Part shown: in pieces, positions 1 through 11,846 of the stretch | Position numbering within the stretch: the first letter of the stretch is position 1 | Layout of the letters: each line of letters opens with the position of its first letter | DNA from: an uncultured Paenibacillaceae bacterium | GTDB lineage: Bacteria; Bacillota; Bacilli; Aneurinibacillales; Aneurinibacillaceae | DNA length: 64,000 nucleotides | Assembly (NCBI GenBank): GCA_937874515.1 | Contig: CALNBV010000165.1 | Location: 1-64,000 of the forward strand | Reading direction: 5' to 3' | The notes under the pieces: generated by a model | The model's input: only the letters and a program-made list of their open reading frames with translations | Told to the model about the DNA's origin: nothing | Database searches by the model: none | Program-made: the position numbers and the translations under genes

Positions 1-1089
1 TGATGCAACAATCCCAATAACCCCTTCATTCCATTCTTCACCGGCGACAACGAGAACTTTCCGTTGTTCATCTGGAAGTTCCTCTACTGATTTCATGGCT
101 TCTTGGGTTATAGAATCCACTAATAGCTGCCTTTCTTTGTTCAACAAGTCCAATTCATTGGCATAGCGTTCTGCTTCTTCTTCACTATGGGTTGTTAACA
201 ATTTCACTGCACGATCTGCCGATTCTAAACGTCCACTGGCATTAATTCGAGGACCCATACCAAAGCCAACATGATAGGCTGTAGCAGCCCCATTTACTCC
301 ACAAACTTTCTTTAAAGCCTGGATTCCAGGATTCGTAGATTGGTCAATGGCTTGAAGCCCATATTTCGCTAACAGGCGATTTTCGTCCACTAAAGGAACA
401 AGGTCAGCAATGGTCCCCACCCCGGCAATGTCTAGAACAAAATGGGGAAAAGAACCAAAAAGTGCATGGGCAAATTTAAAGGCTACCCCTGCCCCTGCTA
501 ACATAGGGAAAGGGTAAGTACAACCTGGCTTTTTAGGATTAATAACGGCAAAGGCATCTGGAATTTCCTGTGGCGGTTCATGGTGATCTGTTATGATTAA
601 ATCCAATCCCAATTCCTTTGCCAGTTCGGCTTCCTTCACAGCACTTATTCCCGTATCTACTGTAATGACAACAGCGAAGCCCTTTTCTGCCGCTTTTCGC
701 AGAGCCTCTCCGTTTAACCCATATCCTTCTGTAAAACGATTGGGAATGTAATACTGAAACACAGCTCCCGCTTTTCGTAAGGTATGAACCAGAATACTGG
801 TACTGGTAACCCCATCTGCGTCATAATCTCCGTAAATTAAAATAGGTTCTCCATACTCAATGGCTTCCCTGGTACGTTGAATTGCTTTATCCATATCACT
901 GAGCAAAAAGGGATCATAGAAATCTTTTTCTTCCCCATAGAGAAAAGCGGTCGCTTTTTCAATTGAATCAATGCCACGAATAAGCAATAGCCGGGTTAAT
1001 AGAGGGGAAAGTTGCAATTCATTTGCAAATTGCTCACCTAGACCCTCATTTATTTCTTTCAATACCCAGCGGGTCTTCGGTTCTAACAT
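1..1089 (-). CDS. recJ: Single-stranded-DNA-specific exonuclease RecJ, 3' end outside window
   Basis: This is the N-terminal 363 codons of RecJ, a 5'-3' single-strand DNA exonuclease of recombination and mismatch repair. The translation shows the DHH-family metal-binding motifs: DYDADG near residue 88, then a VDTGIS block and TDHHEPP. The ATG at 1089 follows an AGAGGTGG ribosome binding site. The gene runs off the low-coordinate edge, so its C-terminal part is not seen. It lies downstream of secDF, as in B. subtilis, but a hairpin at 1111-1130 separates it from secF. Confidence 0.95.
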   Translation of the reverse strand, partial: MLEPKTRWVLKEINEGLGEQFANELQLSPLLTRLLLIRGIDSIEKATAFLYGEEKDFYDPFLLSDMDKAIQRTREAIEYGEPILIYGDYDADGVTSTSILVHTLRKAGAVFQYYIPNRFTEGYGLNGEALRKAAEKGFAVVITVDTGISAVKEAELAKELGLDLIITDHHEPPQEIPDAFAVINPKKPGCTYPFPMLAGAGVAFKFAHALFGSFPHFVLDIAGVGTIADLVPLVDENRLLAKYGLQAIDQSTNPGIQALKKVCGVNGAATAYHVGFGMGPRINASGRLESADRAVKLLTTHSEEEAERYANELDLLNKERQLLVDSITQEAMKSVEELPDEQRKVLVVAGEEWNEGVIGIVAS

Positions 1090-1110
1090 CCGTCCCACCT
1101 CTTTAAAGAA

Positions 1111-1130
1111 GCCGTGGATGGATCCACGGC
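1111..1130 (-). terminator. Hairpin terminator after secF
   Basis: A perfect 9-bp stem (GCCGTGGAT / ATCCACGGC) with a 2-nt loop follows the secF stop codon. On the minus strand it is followed by TTCTTT, a short U tract. It would end secDF transcripts before recJ. Confidence 0.65.
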
Positions 1131-1146
1131 ATTCATTTATCTTCAA

Positions 1147-2064
1147 TTATGCAGGTTTTCTTTTTGTTTTTTCCCTCTTTAAGTCATGTTCCCGCCATTG
1201 TACCCACAACTGGCTGGCAATGAAAATAGAGGAATAGGCACCAAAGGTTAACCCGATGATCAGAGCAAGGGTAAAGTTCTTAATGGATTCCCCACCATGA
1301 ATATAAAGGGCGACAGCCATAATCAAAACAGTCAGGACTGTATTGATGGAGCGAACAAAGGTGGATCGAATACTTTTATTTACTAGATCCTCTACATCCT
1401 GTACTGTCTTCAATTTCATATGTTTCAAATTATCACGAATCCGGTCAAAAATAATGATATTGTCATGAACAGAATAACCTACAATGGTCAAAATCGCTGC
1501 GATAAATGGCAGGTCTACTTCAATCTGGAACAAACTAAACAAGGAGATAACTAAAAATACATTATGGAGCAAAGCGATAATAGCTGATATTGCTAAACGA
1601 TGTTCAAAACGAATGGTAATATATAAAACAATCCCAATGGAAGCAAATAACAGAGCATATAATGCTGATTTGGCTAACTCCTTACTTACTAGGGGATTCA
1701 CCGTACTTTCTTGCAAGGAAACCTGTGCCCCATACTTTTCTTGCATTACCTTCGTAAGCTGGGCATATTGGTCTTTCGTCATAGGGTCCTGGAACATAAC
1801 CACTGCGTTATCTAGATTGGCTCCAGAAGTAGTAATGCTTCCAGGTTCCATTCCTATTTTCTTAATGGCCTGTTCAATATCCTTTTCCACGAAAGTTTTG
1901 CCTATCTGAATTTGCACCCGGGTACCACTGCTAAAATCAACGCCTAAATTTAAGCCGTGGAGAAAGAGTGAAACAATCCCCGCAATGATTAAAATTGCTG
2001 ATAATATAAAGTAATATTTGCGATGTTTTACAAAATCAAATGTTTTAAAGTTCACGAACGTCAC
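1147..2064 (-). CDS. secF: Protein translocase subunit SecF
   Basis: SecF is a membrane subunit that pairs with SecD and uses the proton gradient to help SecYEG export proteins. The 305-aa product has an N-terminal membrane segment, an extracytoplasmic domain, and five further hydrophobic segments with the typical VGYSVHDNIIIFDRIRDN stretch near residues 195-212. Its start lies 20 nt inside the end of secD, so the two are translationally coupled. B. subtilis has a fused SecDF; here the two are separate genes. Confidence 0.96.
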   Translation of the reverse strand: MTFVNFKTFDFVKHRKYYFILSAILIIAGIVSLFLHGLNLGVDFSSGTRVQIQIGKTFVEKDIEQAIKKIGMEPGSITTSGANLDNAVVMFQDPMTKDQYAQLTKVMQEKYGAQVSLQESTVNPLVSKELAKSALYALLFASIGIVLYITIRFEHRLAISAIIALLHNVFLVISLFSLFQIEVDLPFIAAILTIVGYSVHDNIIIFDRIRDNLKHMKLKTVQDVEDLVNKSIRSTFVRSINTVLTVLIMAVALYIHGGESIKNFTLALIIGLTFGAYSSIFIASQLWVQWREHDLKREKTKRKPA

Positions 2065-3280
2065 GCTCCCTTACTCCGTAATGCCATAGCTTGTTAAAGA
2101 GGTTGGATTTTACCAGGAGATTTAACAAGAAACGGGAGCCAGCAACAGCTGTTAACAAACTTACCACAATACTTAAAATTAATGTAATAGCAAACCCACG
2201 AATGGCACTGGACCCAAAATAGAAGAGTACAATGGCCCCGATAATACTGGTTACATTGGCATCTAATATGGTACTCAGTGATCGCTTGGAACCGGAACGT
2301 ACCGCCGAAAGAATAGACTTCCCACTACGTAACTCTTCCTTGATCCGTTCATACATGATGATATTGGCATCCACCGCCATCCCAATCCCGAGGATAAAAG
2401 CGGCAATCCCTGGCAGTGTTAACGTAGCCTGCATGAGATTTTGCAATAAAAGAAGCAAATATACATAAGCAACAAGGGAAATGACTGCCACAACCCCAGG
2501 CATTCTATAAAATACTACCATAAAAATAAGTACAATAATGGTTCCAATAACCCCGGCTTTAACCCCGTTTTCCAGAGCGGTTTGCCCTAATTTCGCCCCT
2601 ACGCTATTGGAATACACTTCTTTCATTTCCACAGGCAATGCACCTGCATTTAAAAGGGCTGCTAAATCTTTTGCTGCTTGTACACTCTCTTGCCCATCAA
2701 TATAAGCTGAACCACCGGGAATCACAGAGTTAATGGTTGGCGCTGTAATTAAATTTTCATCTAGATAAATAGCCAGCGGCTGGCCCAAATACTTTTTCGT
2801 AACTTCTGCAAACTTCTTCGCTTCTTTAAACTTAAGGTTAACAACAGGTTGTTGCAAGTCGTTGTATCCTAAAGCAGCACCCTTCGTTGCCAGATCACTT
2901 CCGTCCATCAATACATTGCCTGCCATATCCCGGAACGTAAGTTTTGCTGGCTTCCCAATTAAATCACGGGCTTGTTCCTGATTGTAAGCCCCGGCTAATC
3001 GAACACGAATCCGGTTGTTACCTTCCACCACAATTTCAGGCTCAGAAACCCCAATAATATTAATCCGCCGTTCAATGGCATGTACCGCATCTGTTAAAGA
3101 TTCTTTGGTAATTTTTTCATTCTTGTTTAAAGGGGATACTTCATATAAAACTTCAAAACCTCCGCGCAAATCCAGGCCGAGGGTGGTACCTTGCGCTACT
3201 TTTAATCCTGTCAATCCAACAGCTGTAAATACCACAACGGTAACAAGAATAAAAGTAACAAGCCGACTCCATTTAATCAC
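2045..3280 (-). CDS. secD: Protein translocase subunit SecD
   Basis: SecD is the large periplasm-type-domain partner of SecF. The 411-aa product has an N-terminal membrane anchor, the LGLDLRGG motif near residues 34-41, a P1-like extracytoplasmic domain, and a C-terminal block of membrane helices including GMAVDANIIMYERIKEE. The start is GTG, preceded by AAAGGAGG with about 8 nt spacing. The 3' end overlaps secF. Confidence 0.96.
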   Translation of the reverse strand: MIKWSRLVTFILVTVVVFTAVGLTGLKVAQGTTLGLDLRGGFEVLYEVSPLNKNEKITKESLTDAVHAIERRINIIGVSEPEIVVEGNNRIRVRLAGAYNQEQARDLIGKPAKLTFRDMAGNVLMDGSDLATKGAALGYNDLQQPVVNLKFKEAKKFAEVTKKYLGQPLAIYLDENLITAPTINSVIPGGSAYIDGQESVQAAKDLAALLNAGALPVEMKEVYSNSVGAKLGQTALENGVKAGVIGTIIVLIFMVVFYRMPGVVAVISLVAYVYLLLLLQNLMQATLTLPGIAAFILGIGMAVDANIIMYERIKEELRSGKSILSAVRSGSKRSLSTILDANVTSIIGAIVLFYFGSSAIRGFAITLILSIVVSLLTAVAGSRFLLNLLVKSNLFNKLWHYGVRERDVREL

Positions 3281-3342
3281 GTCGTACTTCCTCCTTTATC
3301 AAAACCAGTACCTTTAATTATAGACAATCCATTTTTTATATG

Positions 3343-3594
3343 TCAATTTTCGTCAAAAGGTTTCATATCCTCTTTGAGGGCCTGTACCATCATCCAACTC
3401 ATCCATTTATTCGGTTTTAGGGACAGGATATCATTGACCCACTGATGAAGGGGAGGAAAGTCCCCTTTATATGAAGCACTGACACAACCCCATATATCTT
3501 CTTTTTGGACATCCTCATAACCAAGGATTCCAAATTCCTTCGCTTTCATCTCACATAATTCTTCAATTTCCTTTAAATACATCTCATTATCCAT
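3343..3594 (-). CDS. comN: ComN-type post-transcriptional regulator
   Basis: This 83-aa acidic protein matches the small Bacillales ComN/YrzD family, named for post-transcriptional control of the comE competence operon in B. subtilis. The family assignment rests on its size, its position between secDF and spoVB (the same neighbourhood as B. subtilis yrzD), and the pattern of a central W/P/H-rich stretch (FPPLHQWVNDIL, residues about 46-57) followed by WMSWMMV. A GAGGAAG site precedes the ATG. The function in this organism is inferred. Confidence 0.75.
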   Translation of the reverse strand: MDNEMYLKEIEELCEMKAKEFGILGYEDVQKEDIWGCVSASYKGDFPPLHQWVNDILSLKPNKWMSWMMVQALKEDMKPFDEN

Positions 3595-3698
3595 GGCTTC
3601 CTCATCTACTCCTCTCTCATTTTAAGTCATTTTCACCAGTAGTACATGCATATGATTATGACAGGTTGAATTCTCGGTTAAAAAAGTGGGGGCAAAAC

Positions 3699-5276
3699 AT
3701 GAACAAACAATCCTTTATTAAAGGGACAATGGTCCTTATCCTCGCTGGACTAATTGTAAAAGTTCTCGGTTTTATCAATCGAATTATTTTAGCGAAAATG
3801 ATTGGCGCTGAAGGGATGGGCCTCTATCAAATGGCTGTCCCTACATTAACCCTTATTATTTCTTTAGCCACCTTTGGTCTAAATGTAGCCATTTCGAAAA
3901 TGGTGGCAGAAGCAGATGCACGCGGTGATCAGAAAAAAATACGCTCGATCTTACAAATCTCATTATTAATTGTAACCTTTCTCAGTATAATTTTCACCTC
4001 TGTTATGATTGCTGCTGCTCGTATCATTTCGGAAACGTTATTAACGGATGAGCGGGCATTTTACTCTCTTATTGCTATTTCTCCTATTGTTCCCATTGTA
4101 GCTATTTCTTCAGTATTCCGCGGATACTTTCAAGGTAAACAAAATATGAATCCAACCGCCAGTTCCCAAATCATTGAACAAATCATACGCATTTTTACGG
4201 TTTTATTCCTTGCCATGTGGTTATTGCCAAAGGGAGTAGAATTTGCTGCAGCAGGGGCTATGATAGGTATTGTAATCGGAGAATTAGGCGGTATGTTAAG
4301 TTTGTTGTGGCAATTTCGTAAACAAAAAATGCCAAAGGTATGGAAACATCGTAAATTGAAGGAGATTTACCAAAAAAACAAGGAAACTTTTCAGGGATTG
4401 ATGCACATTTCCCTTCCTGTGACAACGAGCCGAATTGTTGGATCCCTTACTTTTTTTATAGAACCCATTGTTGTGGCCCAAAGTCTAGCCATTGCTGGCA
4501 TTACAACCACAGCAGCAACCCAGTTTTATGGCCAACTCGCTGGAATGGCGATCCCCTTGCTGGTTTTTCCAACGTTTTTCACCTATTCGCTTTCCGTTTC
4601 TCTTGTTCCTGCCGTATCTGAAGCTCAATCTAGTAAAAATTATAACCTGGTCCACCGTAGAATATATCAATCCCTAAGGATGGCACTCATTATTGGTGCA
4701 CCTTGCTCTGCACTCCTGTTTATTTTTGCACATCCTCTTTCTCAATTACTTTATAGCGACGATCAAGTAGGGCATTTTTTACGGATGATGGCTCCCTACT
4801 CCATTCTTCTTTATTTTCAGGGACCGCTCCAGGCAGCATTACAAGGGTTGGGTTATGCCCATGTTGCCATGCGTAATACCATAATTGGAGCCATTTTAAA
4901 AACAGGAGCCATCTTTTTTCTCGCTTCCCGCCCTGAAATTGGTTTTGATGGTGCTGTCCTTTCTGTCAATATAAGCATTGTATCCGTTACCCTTCTCCAC
5001 TTTTTTAGTCTAAGCAAGCTAACAGGGTTTACGTTAAAATTAGCTGACTTTATAAAGATTGGCATCAGCGTCGCCCTTGCCGGTTACTCAGCACTCCATC
5101 TTACCCGATACTGGACGAGCATGATGCCACTTTCTACAGCATTAATCATAAGTACTGTCATCTCTATGGGTATTTATTTTATCATGTTAATTTGGATGAA
5201 AATTCTTGGAAAGCAGGATGTAAAACGGATTCCCTGGATTGGTGAATCCCTGGCCCACTTCTTTCCCAATAGATAA
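3699..5276 (+). CDS. spoVB: Stage V sporulation protein B, MATE/MOP-superfamily flippase
   Basis: This is a 525-aa polytopic membrane protein of the polysaccharide-transport (MOP) superfamily with about 14 hydrophobic segments. The N-terminal stretch GLIVKVLGFINRIILAK and the downstream IGAEGMGLYQMAVP are typical of SpoVB and related lipid II flippases. SpoVB acts in spore cortex synthesis. I chose the ATG at 3699, which follows a GTGGGGG site; a TTG 33 nt upstream lacks a good site. It is the only plus-strand gene in the first 6 kb and it diverges from comN, as in B. subtilis. Confidence 0.9.
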   Translation: MNKQSFIKGTMVLILAGLIVKVLGFINRIILAKMIGAEGMGLYQMAVPTLTLIISLATFGLNVAISKMVAEADARGDQKKIRSILQISLLIVTFLSIIFTSVMIAAARIISETLLTDERAFYSLIAISPIVPIVAISSVFRGYFQGKQNMNPTASSQIIEQIIRIFTVLFLAMWLLPKGVEFAAAGAMIGIVIGELGGMLSLLWQFRKQKMPKVWKHRKLKEIYQKNKETFQGLMHISLPVTTSRIVGSLTFFIEPIVVAQSLAIAGITTTAATQFYGQLAGMAIPLLVFPTFFTYSLSVSLVPAVSEAQSSKNYNLVHRRIYQSLRMALIIGAPCSALLFIFAHPLSQLLYSDDQVGHFLRMMAPYSILLYFQGPLQAALQGLGYAHVAMRNTIIGAILKTGAIFFLASRPEIGFDGAVLSVNISIVSVTLLHFFSLSKLTGFTLKLADFIKIGISVALAGYSALHLTRYWTSMMPLSTALIISTVISMGIYFIMLIWMKILGKQDVKRIPWIGESLAHFFPNR

Positions 5277-5301
5277 AGAGTTATGAATATATATATAGGC
5301 A

Positions 5302-5328
5302 AGGCCCCCCATTTAGTTTGGGGGGCCT
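5302..5328. terminator. Bidirectional terminator between spoVB and corA
   Basis: A GC-rich 10-bp perfect stem (AGGCCCCCCA / TGGGGGGCCT) lies between the convergent ends of spoVB and corA. Confidence 0.75.
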
Positions 5329-5386
5329 GTACTATCTTAGCCAAATTTCCTTTTACAATATGAGTTAATAAGTTTCGAACGTAAGT

Positions 5387-6358
5387 CTATATCCAACGTT
5401 TTTTACGGAAATAATATAACATAACCGATACAATGGAAATACAACCGATAATAATAATCCAAAATCCTTTATTAGAATTTCCTAATGGGATATGCACGTT
5501 CATTCCGAATAAACCGGTAACGAAGGTTAATGGCATCATAATGGTTGAGATTATGGTTAAAATCCTCATGGTTTCAGTGGTATTGGCACTGACAATAGAA
5601 TAGTAAGTATCCAGTGCACCGTTAACCAAATCACGGAATGTTTCTGTTGAATCGTTAATCCTTTCTAAATGGTCCACTAAATCCACGTAAAAAGGAACGT
5701 TTTCCTCTCGAATCTCAAAAGGCATTCTTCCGTTTAATCCCGCGAATATTCTTCGCTGAGGCAATATGACACGTCGAATTAAAATAATTGTTCTTTTTAA
5801 AGCAAGGAATTCTTCTGTAATTTCCTCAACCTGATGATCAAAAATTTCATCCTCAAGTTCATCAATACGGACACTAATGCGGTCCATAATTGGGAAGTAT
5901 TCATCCGTAATCCCATCTACAATGGAATACAACAGAAAATCAGGACCCTTATTCATATATTTCTTGTTTCTCAAGCAAATGGCAGCAATTCTGCCGATAC
6001 TGGGCATTTGGTGTTTATGAATCGTAACCACATAATTAGGCCCGTAGAACACATTTAATTCAAGAGTTGTAATCTCTGTATCACTTTCTTCATTGTATCG
6101 CAGGGCATGGAAAACGAAAAAATGATAATCTTCATAATCATCCACTTTCGCCCGGGGGCTGACATGCAAACAATCTTCAATAGCCAGTGGGTGGAAATTG
6201 AAAATTTGTGCTACATAATGGAGCTCGTCATTGCCTACATCATATAAATCAATCCACAGTAAATCCTCAGGGGACCGAAGAAATTCGTGAATCTGGTTTA
6301 AATCCACATCATGATGCATTGTCTGTTCAGAATGATTATAGAAGTAGGTTTTGATCAT
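5387..6358 (-). CDS. corA: CorA-family magnesium/divalent metal transporter
   Basis: CorA forms a pentameric inner-membrane channel for Mg2+ or related ions. The 323-aa product has the expected long cytoplasmic N-terminal domain and two C-terminal membrane helices. The signature GMN is present in the stretch TGLFGMNVHIP, just before the last helix, and the C-terminus is basic (FRKKRWI). A GGGGGTG site precedes the ATG. It is transcribed convergently with spoVB. Confidence 0.93.
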   Translation of the reverse strand: MIKTYFYNHSEQTMHHDVDLNQIHEFLRSPEDLLWIDLYDVGNDELHYVAQIFNFHPLAIEDCLHVSPRAKVDDYEDYHFFVFHALRYNEESDTEITTLELNVFYGPNYVVTIHKHQMPSIGRIAAICLRNKKYMNKGPDFLLYSIVDGITDEYFPIMDRISVRIDELEDEIFDHQVEEITEEFLALKRTIILIRRVILPQRRIFAGLNGRMPFEIREENVPFYVDLVDHLERINDSTETFRDLVNGALDTYYSIVSANTTETMRILTIISTIMMPLTFVTGLFGMNVHIPLGNSNKGFWIIIIGCISIVSVMLYYFRKKRWI

Positions 6359-6486
6359 TGTAGCACCCCCAAAAAGTCATTTCTTGCCTATTCCATAATA
6401 ATAGAAAAGAAAAACTGTTTCAAGAGAAATGGGAATAAGCCTTGGATTAGCCTCATAGATTGTACAAAAAGTGAGGTGAAGAATTC

Positions 6487-6864
6487 ATGTTTAAACTAAA
6501 CCAATTAAATAACCCGGTGGTAGCCGGTACCATTTACACCTTAATTATTGTCCTTATTGGTGCACTTATCACATCTCTTATCCTTTCTTTTACCAGTGTT
6601 AAAGAAACGGCTCTACCCAGCTTCATTTATTTGATTAATGTTCTTGCTCTATTTATCGGTGGATTTGTTTCCGGGAAGAAAGAAGGAAGAAAAGGCTGGT
6701 ATTATGGAGGGCTGGTTGGCCTTGCCTATTATCTCATTGTCCTCTTGCTTCTATTCCTTGGTTTTAACACCGACTTGTCCATCAAACATCTTTACAACTT
6801 ATTAGGCAGTTTTCTTATTTCAGCTTTTGGAGGAATTATTGGCATAAATGTTTCCCAACGGTAA
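6487..6864 (+). CDS. YrzE/TIGR04086-like four-helix membrane protein
   Basis: This 125-aa protein has four hydrophobic segments (about residues 16-40, 46-62, 72-94 and 102-122) separated by a short basic loop, GKKEGRKG. The size, topology and position between spoVB and yajC match the YrzE family (TIGR04086) of Bacillales, whose function is unknown. A GAGGTGAA site precedes the ATG. Its 3' end overlaps the convergent GIY-YIG gene by 29 nt. Confidence 0.7.
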   Translation: MFKLNQLNNPVVAGTIYTLIIVLIGALITSLILSFTSVKETALPSFIYLINVLALFIGGFVSGKKEGRKGWYYGGLVGLAYYLIVLLLLFLGFNTDLSIKHLYNLLGSFLISAFGGIIGINVSQR

Positions 6865-7240
6865 GGCTATCCCCCGAAAATATAAGATGAGATTGGCATT
6901 TGCAATCAGAGGATCCAAACCCTTTGATAATAATCTTTCCCTGTTTTTCTAAAAGAAGGTTATGGAAAAGCCCGCATTCTCCAATGTTCCCATCAAAGGT
7001 TTGTACCTTTTCTACCTGAAGAAAGGGGCGTAAATAGTCAAAATGCCAACGTAACTTTTTTTCCCTTTGGAGGTGCCGCTCAATTCGGGAGCGAATATTT
7101 CGCCTGGCGCTCCCTACATAAATGTACCATCCTTGAGGAAAGGAAAAGGTGCCCAGTTTCCCAACGATAATTTCCTGTTCTTTTGCCAAATACCCTTCAA
7201 TCATATATAACGTGTGCCTTTCTTCAAAAAGAAATTCCAT
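6836..7240 (-). CDS. DUF123/GIY-YIG-fold nuclease-like protein
   Basis: The 134-aa product carries the DUF123 version of the GIY-YIG fold: GWYIYVGSARRNIRSRIERHL (residues about 37-57) followed by WHFDYL. DUF123 domains often occur alone or fused to endonuclease III, suggesting DNA processing. The ATG at 7240 has an AAAGGAG site 6 nt upstream. No partner gene is adjacent; the strong hairpin at 7262-7301 isolates it from yajC. Confidence 0.7.
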   Translation of the reverse strand: MEFLFEERHTLYMIEGYLAKEQEIIVGKLGTFSFPQGWYIYVGSARRNIRSRIERHLQREKKLRWHFDYLRPFLQVEKVQTFDGNIGECGLFHNLLLEKQGKIIIKGFGSSDCKCQSHLIFSGDSLTVGKHLCQ

Positions 7241-7261
7241 GTGCTTCTCCTTTACTTTAAT

Positions 7262-7301
7262 AGAAAGAAAACCCGCCTATTTAAGGGCGGGTTTTCTTTC
7301 T
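7262..7301. terminator. Strong terminator between yajC and the GIY-YIG gene
   Basis: A perfect 16-bp stem (7262-7277 with 7286-7301) with an 8-nt loop, core ACCCGCC / GGCGGGT, is flanked by A- and T-rich arms. It follows the yajC stop directly. Confidence 0.85.
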
Positions 7302-7302
7302 A

Positions 7303-7575
7303 TTAAACATTTTCACCTAAAACATTATTGATAGCTCTTTTTTCAAAGGTTAAACGAGAACCGCCGGAAAGAAGAATAATCGTGTTTTCCTCTTCGTTAA
7401 TTTGGTCAATAGTCCCATGAAGACCACCAATGGTAACTACCCTGTCCCCTTTTTTCAATGCGTTTAACATTTGGCCCATTTGCTTTTGTCGCTTTTGTTG
7501 CGGACGTAAAATCATAAAATAGAATATCCCAATAAAAGCAGCAAAAATGAGTATATTTCCCCATGCACCTTCCAT
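7303..7575 (-). CDS. yajC: Sec translocase accessory protein YajC
   Basis: YajC is a small single-span membrane protein that joins SecDF. The 90-aa product has one hydrophobic segment at residues 7-22, the signature FYFMILRPQQKRQKQ just after it, and a KKGDRVVTIGGLHGTI stretch in the cytoplasmic domain. It lies downstream of tgt, the usual queA-tgt-yajC order. Confidence 0.95.
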   Translation of the reverse strand: MEGAWGNILIFAAFIGIFYFMILRPQQKRQKQMGQMLNALKKGDRVVTIGGLHGTIDQINEEENTIILLSGGSRLTFEKRAINNVLGENV

Positions 7576-7657
7576 AACGACAACTCCTTTTTATTTGTAA
7601 TCACAAAAATTTATTTGGTATTTCCATTTTACCAAGACTTTCTAATCATTATAACAC

Positions 7658-9828
<2,171 letters not shown>

Positions 9829-9894
9829 AATACATACCCTCTTTAGCTTAGTAACATTACATAATCATAGCGATTTTTACCTGCTCTCGCAATC

Positions 9895-10113
9895 TTATTT
9901 AAACAACCGAAATAGAAAGAAGATTAAGGATAAAACAATACTTAATAAAATACTGGTGACAACAGGAAAATAAAAGCGGAAATTTTCCTTTTCAATTACA
10001 ATATCTCCTGGCAGGCGGCCCAAATGGAGAAACCGCCCTCCAAATTGCCATAGAAGCCCCAGGATGATTAAAACCACACCGCCAATCATCATTGCCTTTG
10101 CAATAGGATTCAC
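9895..10113 (-). CDS. DUF2905-family small membrane protein
   Basis: This 72-aa protein has two hydrophobic segments with a GRLPGDI loop between them, the signature of the DUF2905 family found beside ruvAB in many Bacillales and Clostridia. The ATG overlaps the ruvB stop codon by 4 nt (ATGA), so it is translationally coupled to ruvB. The function is unknown. Confidence 0.85.
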   Translation of the reverse strand: MNPIAKAMMIGGVVLIILGLLWQFGGRFLHLGRLPGDIVIEKENFRFYFPVVTSILLSIVLSLIFFLFRLFK

Positions 10114-11111
10114 TGGTCTGGAACCTCCCGTTTAAAATATTGATATACAATAGGAGTGACCATCCTCCCTCTGGGCGTCCGTTGTAAGAAACCAATTTGC
10201 AGTAAATAGGGTTCATATACTTCTTCAAGAGTCCCTACTTCTTCACTTACGGAAGCAGCCAAGGTTTCAATGCCCACAGGCCCACCACGGAAACGATCAA
10301 TAATTGCTAATAATAACTTATGGTCAATGGCATCAAGTCCCATAGGATCCACTTGCATTTTTTCTAAAGAATCAGAAGCCATCTCCCCGGAAATACAGCC
10401 TTCCCCACTTACTTGGGCAAAATCCCTCACCCTTTTTAAAAGACGGTTAGCAATACGAGGGGTCCCCCTGGAACGGCGGGCGATTTCTTCCGCACCTTCC
10501 CATGTGATTTCCATTTCTAATAAACCAGCCGTTCGTTCCACAATTACAGCCAAATCCTTAACTGAATAGTATTCTAAACGGCTAACTACCCCAAATCGAT
10601 CACGAAGTGGGGATGAAACCATCCCTGCTCGTGTGGTAGCGCCTACCAGAGTAAAAGAAGGTAAGTCGAGGCGAACAGAACGGGCAGAAGGCCCTTTCCC
10701 AATAACGATATCTAAGGCGTAATCCTCCATGGCAGGATACAACACTTCTTCCACGCTACGGGAAAGGCGATGGATTTCATCAATAAATAGCACATCCCCT
10801 TCTTCTAACCCCGATAAGATCGCGGCTAAGTCACCAGGGCGTTCAATGGCTGGTCCAGAGGTTGTCCGAAGGTTAACCCCCATTTCTTGGGCAATGATCA
10901 TAGACAGGGTTGTTTTCCCCAACCCTGGAGGTCCGTATAACAATACATGATCCAATGCTTCCTTACGCATTTTTGCAGCTTTTATAAAAATAGATAGATT
11001 TTCTTTAACCTGATTTTGCCCTATATACTCCTGAAGAGATTGGGGCCTAAGGCTGACTTCCAACCCATATTCATCATCACGGATACCAGAGGAAAGAAAT
11101 CGATCGTCCAT
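10110..11111 (-). CDS. ruvB: Holliday junction branch-migration ATPase RuvB
   Basis: RuvB is the hexameric motor that drives branch migration with RuvA. The 333-aa product has Walker [10 protein letters not shown], Walker [10 protein letters not shown], sensor region GATTRAGM with an SSPLRDRFG arginine-finger stretch, and the C-terminal winged helix ending [11 protein letters not shown]. It lies 15 nt after ruvA. Confidence 0.98.
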   Translation of the reverse strand: MDDRFLSSGIRDDEYGLEVSLRPQSLQEYIGQNQVKENLSIFIKAAKMRKEALDHVLLYGPPGLGKTTLSMIIAQEMGVNLRTTSGPAIERPGDLAAILSGLEEGDVLFIDEIHRLSRSVEEVLYPAMEDYALDIVIGKGPSARSVRLDLPSFTLVGATTRAGMVSSPLRDRFGVVSRLEYYSVKDLAVIVERTAGLLEMEITWEGAEEIARRSRGTPRIANRLLKRVRDFAQVSGEGCISGEMASDSLEKMQVDPMGLDAIDHKLLLAIIDRFRGGPVGIETLAASVSEEVGTLEEVYEPYLLQIGFLQRTPRGRMVTPIVYQYFKREVPDQ

Positions 11112-11126
11112 TTTTCCTACCCCTCC

Positions 11127-11756
11127 TTACATGGTTAAAAATAATTGGAGAGCCCGTTTTATAATTTGATCTGTTGATTGTAAATCGGCCCCTTCTTTTT
11201 CGATTTTCACCATGATTTTTTTCACTTCATTTTCACTATAGCCTAAAGCTAATAATGCTTCTGTTGCCTCATGTTTTGGTTGGGCAAAGGTTTGGAATAG
11301 GTCTTGAACAGGCGCATTCACATCAGTTATCTCTTCTAAATTAGATAAATCTATGTCTGTTTTCCATTTATCCTTTAAATCCAGAATCATGCGTTGTGCA
11401 GTTTTTTTCCCGATTCCAGGAAAGCGAACAAGAAAATCAACATCTTCTCTTTGCACCGCCTGGATAATCCAGGCTGGTGAAGCTGCGGAAATAATAGCCA
11501 TCGCTCCCTTTGGACCAATTCCAGAAACATTTAATAATTGACGAAATACATTTCGTTCTTCCCTATGTTGAAAACCGTAAAGAAAAATGGCATCTTCCCT
11601 TACGTAATAATGAGTAAAGACAAGAACGATTTGATTTTTCTTCTCTTGATATTGATATGGATTCCCCATGAAAATACGGTACCCCAGTCCCTGGGCCTCA
11701 ATAACAATAGAATCATTCTCTATATAAGACAGTTTCCCTTCAATAAAATCAATCAT
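11127..11756 (-). CDS. ruvA: Holliday junction DNA helicase subunit RuvA
   Basis: RuvA binds the four-way junction and recruits RuvB. I start at the ATG at 11756 (MIDFIEGKL), which is the conserved RuvA N-terminus and follows GGAGGG/AAGGAAG; an upstream in-frame start would add 17 non-conserved residues. The 209-aa product has two helix-hairpin-helix motifs (VSGIGPKGA and FPGIGKKTAQR) and a C-terminal domain III that binds RuvB. Confidence 0.96.
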   Translation of the reverse strand: MIDFIEGKLSYIENDSIVIEAQGLGYRIFMGNPYQYQEKKNQIVLVFTHYYVREDAIFLYGFQHREERNVFRQLLNVSGIGPKGAMAIISAASPAWIIQAVQREDVDFLVRFPGIGKKTAQRMILDLKDKWKTDIDLSNLEEITDVNAPVQDLFQTFAQPKHEATEALLALGYSENEVKKIMVKIEKEGADLQSTDQIIKRALQLFLTM

Positions 11757-11818
11757 TTCTTCCTTAATCCCTCCGAACTTCTCCGCAATACTCTGCAATA
11801 CTCCCATTGTACAACAAA

Positions 11819-11846
11819 AAAAAGGATGACCAAAGCCATCCTTTTT
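11819..11846. terminator. Terminator at the end of bofC
   Basis: A 10-bp perfect stem (AAAAAGGATG / CATCCTTTTT) with an 8-nt loop overlaps the bofC stop codon. On the minus strand it is followed by a T-rich run. It separates bofC from ruvAB. Confidence 0.75.

Noticed and set aside
1484..1909. 141-codon plus-strand open frame inside secF
   Set aside because: It is antisense to a well-conserved gene, has no ribosome binding site and no recognisable protein pattern.
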